Made by a program: the position numbers and the translations under genes. From Ferranicluibacter rubi (GTDB taxonomy: Bacteria > Pseudomonadota > Alphaproteobacteria > Rhizobiales > Rhizobiaceae), in the NCBI RefSeq assembly GCF_011603255.1, contig NZ_JAANCM010000011.1, positions 62,001 to 126,000 of the forward strand: DNA of 64,000 bases, written 5' to 3'. Shown in pieces: positions 55,650 to 64,000 of the stretch. The notes under the pieces are model-generated. The model ran no database searches, was not told where the DNA came from, and saw only the letters and a list, made by a program, of their open reading frames with translations. Within the stretch, counting starts at the first letter, position 1; each line of letters starts with the position of its first letter.

Positions 55650-57023
55650 ATGACCGATCCCAAGACGCTGGCTGCGCGCTTTCCCGGAGATTTCCTGTTC
55701 GGGGTGGCCACGGCCTCCTTTCAGATCGAAGGCGCGTCGAAGGCGGACGGGCGCAAGCCGTCGATCTGGGATGCGTTTTCCAACATGCCGGGCCGCGTCT
55801 TCGGCCGGCACAATGGCGATGTCGCCTGCGACCATTACAATCGCCTTGAGGACGATCTCGACCTGATCGCGAGCCTCGGCGTGCAGGCCTATCGCTTCTC
55901 CATCGCCTGGCCGCGCATCATTCCCGATGGCACCGGGCCGGTGAACGAGGCCGGTCTCGATTTCTACGACCGGCTGGTGGATGGGCTGAAGGCGCGCAAT
56001 ATCAAGGCGTTCGCGACGCTCTATCACTGGGACCTGCCGCTGACGCTCGCGGGAGACGGCGGCTGGACCGCGCGCTCCACGGCGTTTGCCTTCCAGCGCT
56101 ATGCCCGCACCGTCATCGCCCGTCTCGGCGACCGGCTGGATGCGGTTGCGACCTTCAACGAGCCCTGGTGCTCGGTCTGGCTCAGCCATCTCTACGGTAT
56201 CCACGCGCCGGGCGAAAAGAACATGGAGGCGGCGCTGCATGCGATGCACGTCACCAATCTCGCCCACGGTCTCGGCGTTGCCGCCGTGCGCGAAGAGCGG
56301 GCGAACCTGCCGGTCGGCATCGTCATCAATCCCATGCATGTCTATGCCGGTAGCGACAGCGAGGCCGACAAGGCGGCGGCCGAACGGGCGTTCGATTTCC
56401 ACAATGGCGTGTTCTTCGGCCCGATCTTCAAGGGCGCCTATCCCGACAGCGTGCTCGAGGCGCTCGGCTCGCGCATGCCGGAGGTCGAGGCCGGCGATAT
56501 GGCCGTGATCAGCCAGAAGCTCGATTGGTGGGGCGTGAACTACTACACGCCTATGCGCGTCAGCGATGATGCGACCGAGGGTGCAGAGTTTCCGGCCACC
56601 AAGCCGGCACCCTTCGTCAACGAGGCAAAGACCGATATCGGCTGGGAAATCTTCCCGCAGGCGCTCGGCGATCTCATCCGCACGGTCAACGAACGCTACG
56701 ATCTGCCGGATTGCTACATCACCGAGAACGGCGCCTGCTACAATATGGGCGTCGAAAACGGCGAGGTGAACGACCAGCTGCGGCTCGATTATATCGCCGA
56801 GCATCTCGCTGTCACGGCCGACCTGATCGCCGAGGGCTATCCGATGAAGGGCTATTTCGCCTGGAGCCTGATGGACAATTTCGAATGGGCGGAGGGCTAC
56901 CGCATGCGCTTCGGCATCGTCCATGTCGATTACGAGACCCAGGTCCGCACCATCAAGAAGAGCGGTCTCTGGTATCGGGATCTCGCAAGGGCGTTTCCGA
57001 AAGGAAATCACGCCGCGGGTTGA
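55650..57023 (+). CDS. GH1 beta-glucosidase
   Basis: A 457-residue cytoplasmic retaining beta-glycosidase. It opens with FPGDFLFGVATASFQIEGA, the GH1 N-terminal signature; the acid/base glutamate is in TFNEPW and the nucleophile in YITENGA. There is no signal peptide, so its substrate must be imported. The ATG at 55650 is used, with AAGAGGA upstream. It lies after a terminator and has its own promoter. Glucosides are the usual substrates, but fucosides, galactosides or xylosides are possible. Confidence 0.95.
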   Translation: MTDPKTLAARFPGDFLFGVATASFQIEGASKADGRKPSIWDAFSNMPGRVFGRHNGDVACDHYNRLEDDLDLIASLGVQAYRFSIAWPRIIPDGTGPVNEAGLDFYDRLVDGLKARNIKAFATLYHWDLPLTLAGDGGWTARSTAFAFQRYARTVIARLGDRLDAVATFNEPWCSVWLSHLYGIHAPGEKNMEAALHAMHVTNLAHGLGVAAVREERANLPVGIVINPMHVYAGSDSEADKAAAERAFDFHNGVFFGPIFKGAYPDSVLEALGSRMPEVEAGDMAVISQKLDWWGVNYYTPMRVSDDATEGAEFPATKPAPFVNEAKTDIGWEIFPQALGDLIRTVNERYDLPDCYITENGACYNMGVENGEVNDQLRLDYIAEHLAVTADLIAEGYPMKGYFAWSLMDNFEWAEGYRMRFGIVHVDYETQVRTIKKSGLWYRDLARAFPKGNHAAG

Positions 57024-57043
57024 GGCGAAAAAGCGGCCGGTGT

Positions 57044-57244
57044 TCAGCCGGTACGCTGCATTTCGTCAAGATCCCGCTTCAGGAGCCGGTTTGCCAGATC
57101 ACTGAGGGATACACCCTGCCGTCCGGCTTCCTGCGATAGAGCATGGAGGACATCGTCGTCGAGATGCACGGGGAGCACGAGGCTGGCACCCCGGCGGTAG
57201 AATTTTCCGCGCTCGGCATTCGAGAAGTCGTATTCTTCCTTCAT
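57044..57244 (-). CDS. BrnA/CopG-like antitoxin
   Basis: A 66-residue protein with EYDFSNAERGKFYR at the start and a C-terminal ribbon-helix-helix (LVLPVHLDDDVLHALSQEA, then GVSLSDLANRLLKRDL). This is the usual partner of BrnT-like toxins. It neutralises the toxin and probably represses the operon. Its ATG overlaps the toxin stop (ATGA); toxin-first order is normal for brnTA. Confidence 0.8.
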   Translation of the reverse strand: MKEEYDFSNAERGKFYRRGASLVLPVHLDDDVLHALSQEAGRQGVSLSDLANRLLKRDLDEMQRTG

Positions 57245-57546
57245 GGTATGCTCCGATATTGCAAACGTTCGCGCGCCGTCGGTCGCCGTGCTGAAATCAG
57301 TCTAATCGAAATACGATCAGCTGCCAAATCCGTATAGGTATGGCAGACGACGATCAGATGGGATGATCGGGTCATGCCCATCGTGATCCATCTATCCTCG
57401 CTGTCGCTATGATGCTCGTCATACTGCGATAGCATAAGGGGATCGTCGAAAATGGTGAGCGCCTCGACGAACGAAACGCCGTGTTTTCGAAGATTGGTTT
57501 TTGCTTTGGCCGGGTTCCAATCGAACTCGAAACGGACTGCCGCCAT
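57241..57546 (-). CDS. brnT: BrnT-family ribonuclease toxin
   Basis: A 101-residue toxin of the BrnT family (RelE-like fold), which cleaves RNA and arrests growth. Family marks are FEFDWNPAKAKTNLRKHGVS, FVEALTIFDDP and the C-terminal IRLISARRPTARERLQY. GGGGGAG lies a few bases before the ATG at 57546. It is the first gene of a two-gene module with the antitoxin and stands alone between unrelated genes, which fits transfer as a small cassette. Confidence 0.88.
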   Translation of the reverse strand: MAAVRFEFDWNPAKAKTNLRKHGVSFVEALTIFDDPLMLSQYDEHHSDSEDRWITMGMTRSSHLIVVCHTYTDLAADRISIRLISARRPTARERLQYRSIP

Positions 57547-57564
57547 ACGCTCCCCCTTTCGGCC

Positions 57565-58509
57565 TCAGCTTCCCAAATGCTTCGATCCGCGCTTCTTCGC
57601 AAGCTCGATCTGGCGCTGTCGCTGCCGGTAGCGCTCGCGGTCCTCGTCGGTTCGCGTGTCATGACAGTGAACGCAGGCCACACCTTCCTCATGCACCGGT
57701 GAGGCGCGCTCTTCCAGCGTCAGCGGCTGGCGGCAGGCATGGCAGAGCGTGTGCTCGCCTTCGCCCAGCCCATGCGTCACAGACACGCGATCGTCGAAGA
57801 CGAAGCAGGCGCCTTCCCACAGACTTTCCTGCGGCGGCGTTTCCTCCAGATATTTCAGGATGCCGCCCTTGAGGTGGTAGACCTCGTCGAAGCCCTGGCT
57901 CTTCATGAAGGCCGTCGCCTTCTCGCAGCGTATACCCCCGGTGCAGTACATGGCGATCTTCGGCTTGTTGTGCAGGCCGGTACTGTTCTTCACCCAGTCC
58001 GGAAATTCGCGGAACGTCTTCGTCTGCGGATCGAGTGCGCCGCGGAAGGTGCCGATCGCGGTCTCGTAATCGTTGCGCGTGTCGATCACGAGCGTTTCTG
58101 GGTCCGAGATCAGCGCGTTCCAGTCCTTCGGCTCCACATAGGTGCCGACGATCGTCAGGGGGTCGATATCCTCGACGCCCATGGTGACGATCTCCTTCTT
58201 GATCCGCACCTTCATGCGCAGGAAGGGCATGGCCACTGCGCGGCTTTCCTTGTGTTCCAGATCCTTGAATTCCGGCTGGGCGCGGAGGAAGGCGAGCACG
58301 GCGGCGATGCCGGCCTCCGTGCCCGCGATCGTTCCGTTGACGCCTTCCTGCGCCAGGAGCAGGGTGCCCTTCACCCCGTTCTCGTCGCAGACGGCCTGCA
58401 ACGGATCGCGCAGATCCGCGAACCGGTGGAGCCGGGCGAAGTGGTAAAGGGCCGCCACCAGAAACGCGCCTTGGGCTTCCTGGAGCAGTGTCGTTGCGCT
58501 GTTCGTCAT
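57565..58509 (-). CDS. trhO: tRNA uridine 5-hydroxylase (rhodanese family)
   Basis: A 314-residue YceA/TrhO protein that makes 5-hydroxyuridine at tRNA position 34. An N-terminal domain (residues about 10-110, with [10 protein letters not shown]) precedes a rhodanese domain whose active cysteine is in [11 protein letters not shown]. Four further cysteines near the C-terminus (CHAC and CVHC) suggest a zinc site. MTNSATT at 58509 is the likely start; the frame extends 12 codons more without match. Confidence 0.93.
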   Translation of the reverse strand: MTNSATTLLQEAQGAFLVAALYHFARLHRFADLRDPLQAVCDENGVKGTLLLAQEGVNGTIAGTEAGIAAVLAFLRAQPEFKDLEHKESRAVAMPFLRMKVRIKKEIVTMGVEDIDPLTIVGTYVEPKDWNALISDPETLVIDTRNDYETAIGTFRGALDPQTKTFREFPDWVKNSTGLHNKPKIAMYCTGGIRCEKATAFMKSQGFDEVYHLKGGILKYLEETPPQESLWEGACFVFDDRVSVTHGLGEGEHTLCHACRQPLTLEERASPVHEEGVACVHCHDTRTDEDRERYRQRQRQIELAKKRGSKHLGS

Positions 58510-58571
58510 GGGCGGTGAAATACCGCGTTCGGCGCGCGCGCGCAATCACCCGGCTGCGCCGGACGAATGCC

Positions 58572-58943
58572 TTACCCCTGATGCGACGGGTGGAATGCGC
58601 GCAGGCGATGACCATCGGGGTCGGCGGCGGTAAAGGTGTAGCCGAAATCGGCCTCGACCGGGGCCTGCAGGATCGGCAAGCCTTGTGCCTTCCACCTGTC
58701 ATGGCATTCGTTCACGGCCTCGGCGTTCTCCAGCACGAAGCAGAGTTCGGTGCTGCCGGGGGCGACGGCGACGGGTGGTTCGATCGTATGTTTCGACCAG
58801 AGGCCGAGCATGGTCGACGGGTTCATGCGAAAGAGGGCGAAGGTCTTTTGTGCTTCCAAAGCGGCGGTTCCGAGAATGCTCTCATAAAAGGCGGCGCTTG
58901 CCAGCGGATCGTTGACGACGAGAAGGATGTAGGTCGGTTGCAT
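58572..58943 (-). CDS. VOC-superfamily protein (glyoxalase-like)
   Basis: A 123-residue vicinal oxygen chelate protein with two beta-alpha-beta-beta-beta units: ILLVVNDPLASAAFYESILG in the first and FTAADPDGHRLRAFHP in the second. Such proteins include glyoxalases, dioxygenases and drug-binding proteins; the function here is unknown. It lies 85 bases downstream of a WYL-type regulator on the same strand and may be its target. Confidence 0.85.
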   Translation of the reverse strand: MQPTYILLVVNDPLASAAFYESILGTAALEAQKTFALFRMNPSTMLGLWSKHTIEPPVAVAPGSTELCFVLENAEAVNECHDRWKAQGLPILQAPVEADFGYTFTAADPDGHRLRAFHPSHQG

Positions 58944-59028
58944 GGCTGTCTCCTGATGGGCCGGACTGTCCGGCAGATCGGGTTTAGGCCGTGCTCCTGT
59001 CAGTTTCTGTCAGCATGGGACACGCCTG

Positions 59029-59721
59029 TCAGAGATCGTGGACGATGCCGTTCTCGCGGCGCCATTCCGCCAGAAGCACCTCGCCGCGACGGGGGCAAAT
59101 CTCCTGCGTCGGCGTGACGTCGATCATGCGGTCGATGCGGAAATGCCGAAACCCTTCCCGCAACTCGCACCAGGCGACGAGGATTCGCAGCCCTTCGAAA
59201 TAGCCGAGAGCAACGGGCCAGATACGGCGCTGCGTTTCCTGTGCACGCTCGTCGCGATAGGCGATGTCGAGTTTCACGCCCGCCTTGATGGCATCGCGCA
59301 AGGCTGCGACATCCCGCTCGGGGCTTTCCTTACGGCGGGTGTTGGGGACGAGGAGGGCGGATGTCTCCAGCTCCCGCCGCAGGTCGCCGGGAAGAACGGC
59401 CGCGATCTTGGCGAGCGCGTGCGCCGCGGATTGCTTCAGGCGGTCGTCGGTATTGGCGCGGACCCAGCGGGCGCCGAGTACCAGCGCCTCGATCTCCTCG
59501 CTCGACAGCATGATCGGCGGCAGCAGGAAGCCGGGATTGAGCACGTAGCCGAGGCCCGGCGCGCCGGTGATGTCGGCACCTTGCGCCTGCAGCGTCGCGA
59601 TATCGCGATAGAGCGTGCGCAGGCTGACGCCGGTTGCCTCCGCCAGGGCCACGCCGCTGACCGGCCGGCGGTGGGTGCGCAGGATCTGCAGAAGATCGAG
59701 AAGGCGGGCAGAGCGGGACAT
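59029..59721 (-). CDS. YafY-like WYL-domain transcription regulator
   Basis: A 230-residue protein with an N-terminal HTH_11 domain (LLDLLQILRTHRRPVSGVAL, then ATGVSLRTLYRDI) and a C-terminal WYL domain (VKLDIAYRDERAQETQRRIWP and RILVAWCELREGFRHFRIDR). WYL domains sense ligands or nucleic acids. It is followed by the VOC gene on the same strand, a pairing often seen in proteobacteria, so it probably controls that gene. Confidence 0.9.
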   Translation of the reverse strand: MSRSARLLDLLQILRTHRRPVSGVALAEATGVSLRTLYRDIATLQAQGADITGAPGLGYVLNPGFLLPPIMLSSEEIEALVLGARWVRANTDDRLKQSAAHALAKIAAVLPGDLRRELETSALLVPNTRRKESPERDVAALRDAIKAGVKLDIAYRDERAQETQRRIWPVALGYFEGLRILVAWCELREGFRHFRIDRMIDVTPTQEICPRRGEVLLAEWRRENGIVHDL

Positions 59722-59784
59722 GGTGGAAAGGGATAGCCGGTGGCCACGCGCTTCTCAACAGGGATGGACCGTTTGTCCGCCGCC

Positions 59785-60684
59785 TCAGGCGGCAGCAAGC
59801 CAGAGGATGGCGATACGCTCGGCCTCCTTGCCGGCAACGTCGCCGAAGAGGGCATCGCCGTCGGCGAGCGCGTGACGCTCTTCGGCGCGCATTTCGAGGC
59901 CGATGGCATGGCGCAGGATGGCGATGTCCTGCGGCGGCAAAAGCTCGGGTTCGCGGGCGAGCGTGTCACCCAGGACAGCGAGATCGTGGATGAAACCGAG
60001 GCGGTCGATCAGCGCCTTGACTTGCCGCTCGCGCGCCAGAATGATGCCGGGCCAGGCCGCCTGCAGCAGGAGATGATAGAAACGATAGTCCTGCGTGCGC
60101 TTGCGCAGCGTATGGAAATGCTCCGGCGTCGGCTGCTGGTGGCTGGCGGCAAGGGCAAGCTGGGCACGCTCCACCGTCTTGCGCCATGCCGCGGCCAGCA
60201 TGTAGGCCGTCGGGCGGACGCCGTTGGCGAAGCTGCGCTTTCCCACAGCAGCCTTGGCATCGCGCAGTTCGGCGATCATCGCATCGATTGTCGCGTCGAG
60301 ATCGCTCTCCGCGGTCACCACCCAGCCCTTGCGAACACGCAGCGCCTCGACCGCGCGCTCGGCTGCGGCCCGCTCTTCATCAGAGAGGCGCTCTGACAGG
60401 ATCGTCGCGGTGTCGATCAATGCGGTCGCATCCCGGAGATCGGCCACGGTGCGCGAAGCGTCCCGCAGGCGGGCATTTTCGCTTTTGTAGAACTTGCGCG
60501 CCTCGGGTGCGGCAAGCCGGTAGAGTGCGCGCGTGCGTTTCAGGCAGCGGCGCGCGACATGGATGGCCTCGGAGGTTCCCTCCGGGCGCAGTTCCAGTGC
60601 CGAGATGGCCTTGTCGAGTTCTCGCCCTGCGATGCGCTGGAATTCGTCGGTGAAGCGTTTCGCGGGTTTCAGTCTGTAGGCCAT
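59785..60684 (-). CDS. CHAD-domain protein
   Basis: A 299-residue all-helical CHAD protein with the paired conserved histidines (AIHVARRCLKRTRALYRL near residue 42 and FHTLRKRTQDYRFYHLLL near 190) and many arginines that form a basic groove. CHAD domains bind inorganic polyphosphate. The start at 60684 fits the first helix; the open frame upstream is not conserved. It follows the CYTH gene by 49 bases; the two domains are fused in many other bacteria. Confidence 0.88.
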   Translation of the reverse strand: MAYRLKPAKRFTDEFQRIAGRELDKAISALELRPEGTSEAIHVARRCLKRTRALYRLAAPEARKFYKSENARLRDASRTVADLRDATALIDTATILSERLSDEERAAAERAVEALRVRKGWVVTAESDLDATIDAMIAELRDAKAAVGKRSFANGVRPTAYMLAAAWRKTVERAQLALAASHQQPTPEHFHTLRKRTQDYRFYHLLLQAAWPGIILARERQVKALIDRLGFIHDLAVLGDTLAREPELLPPQDIAILRHAIGLEMRAEERHALADGDALFGDVAGKEAERIAILWLAAA

Positions 60685-60733
60685 GATCGTTCCTGTCTGT
60701 CTGCCCCGATGCCGCCGGCGGCGGCTTCGTCTC

Positions 60734-61225
60734 TCAGCGTCCGTCCGGCGAGATGTCCGGGCGCTGCTTGTCATCTCGCGTCGCCAGCGCAAAGTTCGAA
60801 TAGCGCCGGTCGTCCGTGACCTCCTGGCCGATCCAGTCCGGCAAAACAGGGTCGTCGTTTTCGGTGCGCATTTCGACCTCGGCAACGATCAGCCCGGCAT
60901 AGGGTTCCTCGAACACGTCCACTTCCCAGACATGCGTCTCGCCCTGCACGCGGTAGCGCGTCTTGGCAATGACGGTGCCGATGGCAGATGCGATCAGTTC
61001 CTCGCCGTCACCGAGCGGCACCTCGTACTCGAATTCGTCCCGTGTCAGCATGCCCGTGCCGATCTTGATGGTCAGGCGGGCGCTCTCGCCATCGATCAGG
61101 CGAATGCGGACGGTGCGGTCGTCCATGGCGGCGAGATAGCCCTGGCGCATGGTGGCGCCCGGTCCGGCCTCCGCCCGCCAGCTTTCATGCTTCACAAGGA
61201 ACTTCCGTTCGATTTCCTTGGCCAT
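60734..61225 (-). CDS. CYTH-domain triphosphatase-like protein
   Basis: A 163-residue triphosphate-tunnel protein. The family motif ExExK is EIERK at residues 4-8, and alternating charged strands follow (VRIRLIDGE, LTIKIG, FEYEVPL, EVDVFEEP, IVAEVEM). Such proteins hydrolyse inorganic triphosphate or similar substrates with magnesium. MAKEIERKF sets the start at 61225. It precedes the CHAD gene. Confidence 0.9.
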   Translation of the reverse strand: MAKEIERKFLVKHESWRAEAGPGATMRQGYLAAMDDRTVRIRLIDGESARLTIKIGTGMLTRDEFEYEVPLGDGEELIASAIGTVIAKTRYRVQGETHVWEVDVFEEPYAGLIVAEVEMRTENDDPVLPDWIGQEVTDDRRYSNFALATRDDKQRPDISPDGR

Positions 61226-61410
61226 CCCGTTCCTCGCGCAATGTCTTGATAACCGTGTCCTTGTCACAAAACCAACGTAATTCAGAAAATGCGAAAGTCC
61301 ACCATGTCACCCCTGCGATACCGCCGCATAAGGGCACGGAGGCATCTCGACATTGGCGGATGCGGGCGGTATTGCGAAGGAAGATTCAATCGATTGAGGA
61401 GTGAAGCCGC

Positions 61411-62049
61411 ATGATCGAGAAAACCGAACGCCTTCTGTCCGTCCTCAAACTGCAGCCGGTCGTGCCGGTGCTCATCATCGAAGACTTGGCGACGGCCGTG
61501 CCGCTCGCCCGGGCATTGGTGGCCGGCGGCCTGAAGGCGATTGAGATCACCCTGCGCACGCCGGTAGCCCTCGCCGCCATCGAGGCGGTCGCCAAGGAGG
61601 TCGAAGGTGCCGTGACCGGTGCCGGCACCATCCTCAACCCCGAGCACTATGCCGCTGCCGTCGAGGCCGGCGCACAGTTCATCGTCAGCCCGGGAACGAC
61701 GCCCGACCTGCTGGATGCCGCCGACGATCACGAAGCGTCGTTCCTGCCGGGCGCTTCGACCGCCAGCGAGGCGATGATCCTGCGGGCAGAAGGCTACGAG
61801 GTCATGAAGTTCTTCCCGGCCGAGCAGGCAGGCGGCGCGGCTTTCCTCAAAGCCCTGTCCTCGCCGCTCGCCGGCACGCTGTTCTGCCCGACCGGCGGCA
61901 TCTCGCTGAAGAACGCGATGGACTACCTCTCGCTGTCCAACGTCATCTGCGTCGGTGGCTCTTGGGTCGCGCCTAGGGAACTGGTGGCGGCCGGCGACTG
62001 GGCGGGCATCACAAAGCTGGCATCGGAAGCCTGCGCACTGACCGCCTGA
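61411..62049 (+). CDS. eda: KDPG aldolase
   Basis: A 212-residue class I aldolase that splits 2-keto-3-deoxy-6-phosphogluconate to pyruvate and glyceraldehyde 3-phosphate, the last step of the Entner-Doudoroff pathway, the main glycolytic route of rhizobia. The Schiff-base lysine is in [14 protein letters not shown] and the glutamate in [17 protein letters not shown] binds phosphate. GAGGAG lies upstream. It is divergent from the CYTH gene and ends near a nested stem-loop. Confidence 0.95.
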   Translation: MIEKTERLLSVLKLQPVVPVLIIEDLATAVPLARALVAGGLKAIEITLRTPVALAAIEAVAKEVEGAVTGAGTILNPEHYAAAVEAGAQFIVSPGTTPDLLDAADDHEASFLPGASTASEAMILRAEGYEVMKFFPAEQAGGAAFLKALSSPLAGTLFCPTGGISLKNAMDYLSLSNVICVGGSWVAPRELVAAGDWAGITKLASEACALTA

Positions 62050-62070
62050 GGCTACTGCTTGAAGATGGAG

Positions 62071-62135
62071 CCTGCCGGAAACGCTTGTTCGATCAGCATC
62101 TTAGCTGGCTGATCGATGCAATGTCTGCCGGCAGG
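62071..62135 (+). terminator. nested stem-loop after eda
   Basis: Outer arms CCTGCCGG (62071-62078) and CCGGCAGG (62128-62135) enclose CGATCAGC/GCTGATCG (62090-62115). It lies 22 bases past the eda stop without a U-run, so either a factor-assisted terminator or a small repeat. Confidence 0.45.
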
Positions 62136-62229
62136 ATATCGCTCGACCGTCCGGGCCGTGCATTTGTTTTCCGCGTGCGACGTCCTATGTCACCTCCTCA
62201 GATGAACCAATCAGGAGGTTGACGACAGG

Positions 62230-63111
62230 ATGTTCGACGCGAAAAAACTGCTGGACCAGTTTCTCGGCTCTCAGGGACTTGGGGGGCAGGGGCTTGGCGG
62301 CCAGGGGAACCAAGGCACGCAGGACCGTTCCGGATCTCAGCCCGGATCACAGGGTTCGTCGCAGGGCGGCTTTCTCGGCGGTGCTGGCGGAAGTTCCGTC
62401 GGCGGTGCGCTCGGCGGCCTGCTTGGCGGCGGCTCGATGAAGGACAAAGCCGGGCAGATCGTCCAGATGGCCCGCAACAATCCTTTGAAGACCGGCGGTC
62501 TTGCCGCCGTGTTGCTTGGCACGGGCGCTGGGCGCGACATCGCGGGCACGGCGCTGAAGCTCGGCGGCCTCGCGGCCATCGCCGGTCTCGGCTATACCGC
62601 CTACAAGAATTATCAGGCGGGCCAAGCACCGCAGCGGGTCGATCCGCAGACGGCACCCGAAATCCTGCCGCCGCCGGACAATTCTGGTTTCTCCATCTCG
62701 CCCTCCGTTGTCCGCAACGATTTCGTGCTGGTGCTCGTGCGCGCCATGATCGCAGCCGCGCGTGCCGACGGGCATATCGATGAGAGCGAGCGTGCCCGCA
62801 TCATGGAGCGTGTCGGAGCCAGTGGCCTCGACAGCGAGGCAGAAGCCTTCCTGCGCGACGAGCTTGCGAGCCCGGTCGATATTGACGGTCTGGTGGCTGC
62901 CGCCCGCACCGAGGAGGAGAAGGTCGAGCTTTATACCGCTTCGCGCCTGACCATCGAGCCGGACAGCCGCACCGAGCGTGGCTATCTCGACATGCTCGCC
63001 GGCCGTCTCGGCCTGCCGGATGCGCTGGTCGATCACATCGAGGCGACGGTCGCCTCCGCCAAGGTGCCGGCAGGCAGCAGCCCGTCTGTGGTCGATCCCT
63101 CGATCATCTGA
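62230..63111 (+). CDS. DUF533/YebE-like TerB-fold membrane protein
   Basis: A 293-residue protein. Residues 13-70 are Gly/Gln/Ser-rich with GGQGLGG-type repeats. A hydrophobic stretch (about 95-125) follows, and residues 160-285 form a TerB-like helical domain (IAAARADGHIDESERARIM and RLGLPDALVDHIEATV). DUF533/YebE proteins sit at the inner membrane; their job is not well known. AGGAGG precedes the ATG. The glycine-rich start resembles other members and is not an assembly fault. Confidence 0.88.
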   Translation: MFDAKKLLDQFLGSQGLGGQGLGGQGNQGTQDRSGSQPGSQGSSQGGFLGGAGGSSVGGALGGLLGGGSMKDKAGQIVQMARNNPLKTGGLAAVLLGTGAGRDIAGTALKLGGLAAIAGLGYTAYKNYQAGQAPQRVDPQTAPEILPPPDNSGFSISPSVVRNDFVLVLVRAMIAAARADGHIDESERARIMERVGASGLDSEAEAFLRDELASPVDIDGLVAAARTEEEKVELYTASRLTIEPDSRTERGYLDMLAGRLGLPDALVDHIEATVASAKVPAGSSPSVVDPSII

Positions 63112-63259
63112 CGTTCCCACCTCTGTTGTCCATGCGCAGCGGTGATGACCGCATCACCGGATTGCATTTGCACCGCCGCGCACCTTCGCCTATGCCGGAA
63201 AGCAAGGTCTGCCGGCTTGATGCCGGGGCAGGCCATGTCTCGATCTGGGCGAGGATGAC

Positions 63260-63958
63260 ATGATGAACCGCGATCTTACCAAATGGGCAGGATGCCCGGC
63301 ACCGAAGCCCGTGACGCTGGAGGGCGCCTATGTCGTTCTCGAACCGTACGACCGGGTGCTGCATCTTCAGGCGCTCTGGGATGCCTTCGGCGGTCTCGCG
63401 ATCAACGAGCGTCTGCGCTATTTCCCGCAAGCTGCCTTTGCCGATGCCGACGCCTTCGGGGTATGGCTTGATGCCGCTCAGGCCAACTGGGTGACGCTGA
63501 TCTTCCGGGACAAGGCCAGCCGCGACGTCGTGGGCATGGCGAGCTACATGCGGCCGGACCCCACTTTCGGCGTCGTCGAGGTCGGCTCCGTCGCGCATAG
63601 CGATGCCATGGCGCGCTCGCCACTGGCCACCGAGGCTCATTACCTCATGGCCCGGCATGTCTTCGAGGATCTCGGATATCGCCGCTACGAATGGAAGTGC
63701 CACAACGACAACACGCCGAGCAAGGTCGCGGCGGTGCGGCTCGGCTTCACCTTCGAAGGCATCTTCCGTCAGCACATGGTGGCCAAGGGTGCCAACCGCG
63801 ATACGGCGTGGTTCTCGATGATCGATGGCGAATGGCCTGTGCTGGAGGCCGCGTTCAAGGCATGGCTCGCGCCGGAGAATTTTGACGCCGAAGGGCGGCA
63901 GCGTCGGCGCCTCGAAGACCTGCGAGCGGACATTGCCGCCACCATCGGTGCGGCATGA
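63260..63958 (+). CDS. GNAT-family N-acetyltransferase
   Basis: A 232-residue acetyltransferase of the RimJ/RimL-like type. The acetyl-CoA strand and loop region can be seen at VGMASYMRPDPTFGVVEVG and the C-terminal block RRYEWKCHNDNTPSKVAAVR, then LGFTFEGIFRQHMV. It would acetylate a protein N-terminus or a small amine. ATG 63260 or 63263 may be used; AGGATGAC lies just before. Its stop overlaps the next start (ATGA). Confidence 0.9.
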   Translation: MMNRDLTKWAGCPAPKPVTLEGAYVVLEPYDRVLHLQALWDAFGGLAINERLRYFPQAAFADADAFGVWLDAAQANWVTLIFRDKASRDVVGMASYMRPDPTFGVVEVGSVAHSDAMARSPLATEAHYLMARHVFEDLGYRRYEWKCHNDNTPSKVAAVRLGFTFEGIFRQHMVAKGANRDTAWFSMIDGEWPVLEAAFKAWLAPENFDAEGRQRRRLEDLRADIAATIGAA

Positions 63959-64000
63959 AGACGCTCGATCCGCGGGACCGCTCGGCGGCCATTGCTGCCG
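63955..64000 (+). CDS. start of a coupled downstream gene (3' truncated)
   Basis: An ATG overlapping the GNAT stop (ATGA) opens a frame that runs off the window after 15 codons (MKTLDPRDRSAAIAA). Too short to identify; the overlap suggests a real gene in the same operon. Confidence 0.5.
   Translation, partial: MKTLDPRDRSAAIAA

Noticed and set aside
57143-57337. Plus-strand small frame across the toxin-antitoxin junction
   Set aside because: The minus-strand pair has family motifs and an ATGA overlap; the plus-strand frame has neither.

Overview
The window looks like chromosomal DNA of a Rhizobiaceae bacterium (Hyphomicrobiales; a Rhizobium, Ensifer, Shinella or Agrobacterium relative). The evidence is high G+C (judged by eye, not computed), the aerobic cobFGHIJKLM route to cobalamin, a Pha/Mrp cation antiporter with fused A and B subunits, a PrsD/PrsE-type type I secretion pair, a LacI-xylB-xylA xylose locus and several palindromic intergenic repeats of rhizobial style. 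I saw no tRNA, rRNA, CRISPR array, insertion sequence or prophage. The genes are packed, with many ATGA or GTGA stop/start overlaps.

Layout. 1-4960: part of an exopolysaccharide locus (Wzy-like polymerase, secreted GH5 glucanase, GT4 glycosyltransferase, Wzx-like flippase). 5316-9355: purU, then a ModE-like regulator convergent with modABC; a candidate ModE operator lies upstream of modA. 9524-14451: ung, an EamA-type exporter and the type I secretion pair prsDE. 14700-21950: cobF, G, H, I, J, L and M on the plus strand, with cobK on the minus strand between cobJ and cobL. 21947-27968: the phaAB-C-D-E-F-G antiporter operon behind a structured leader. 28378-35285: a NodT-type outer-membrane lipoprotein, an ATP-dependent DNA ligase with its associated exonuclease, and a nucleoside hydrolase with a DadA-like oxidase. 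35512-41046: an anchored low-complexity protein of unknown function, lysS, gltX and a TerC-family membrane protein. 41200-45044: an EmrAB-like efflux system with a TetR repressor and two clear palindromic operators.

45171-57023 is a sugar-use region: LacI regulator, xylulokinase and xylose isomerase; an RbsABC-type ABC importer; a sugar isomerase/epimerase with a Gfo/Idh/MocA dehydrogenase; and a GH1 beta-glucosidase. The lacI-xylBA leader and the importer leader are strikingly alike, which suggests one regulator controls both. The importer leader also holds a possible 41-residue upstream reading frame coupled to the ATPase gene. 57044-64000: a BrnT/BrnA-like toxin-antitoxin pair, trhO, a VOC protein with a WYL regulator, a CYTH-CHAD pair, eda (KDPG aldolase), a DUF533/YebE-like protein, a GNAT acetyltransferase and the start of one more gene.

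Most of the window is ordinary housekeeping and catabolic content. The points most worth following are the antisense position of cobK, the paired sugar-locus leaders with the small upstream frame, the structured RNA-like element ahead of the pha operon, and the repeat-rich anchored protein at 35512-36852.
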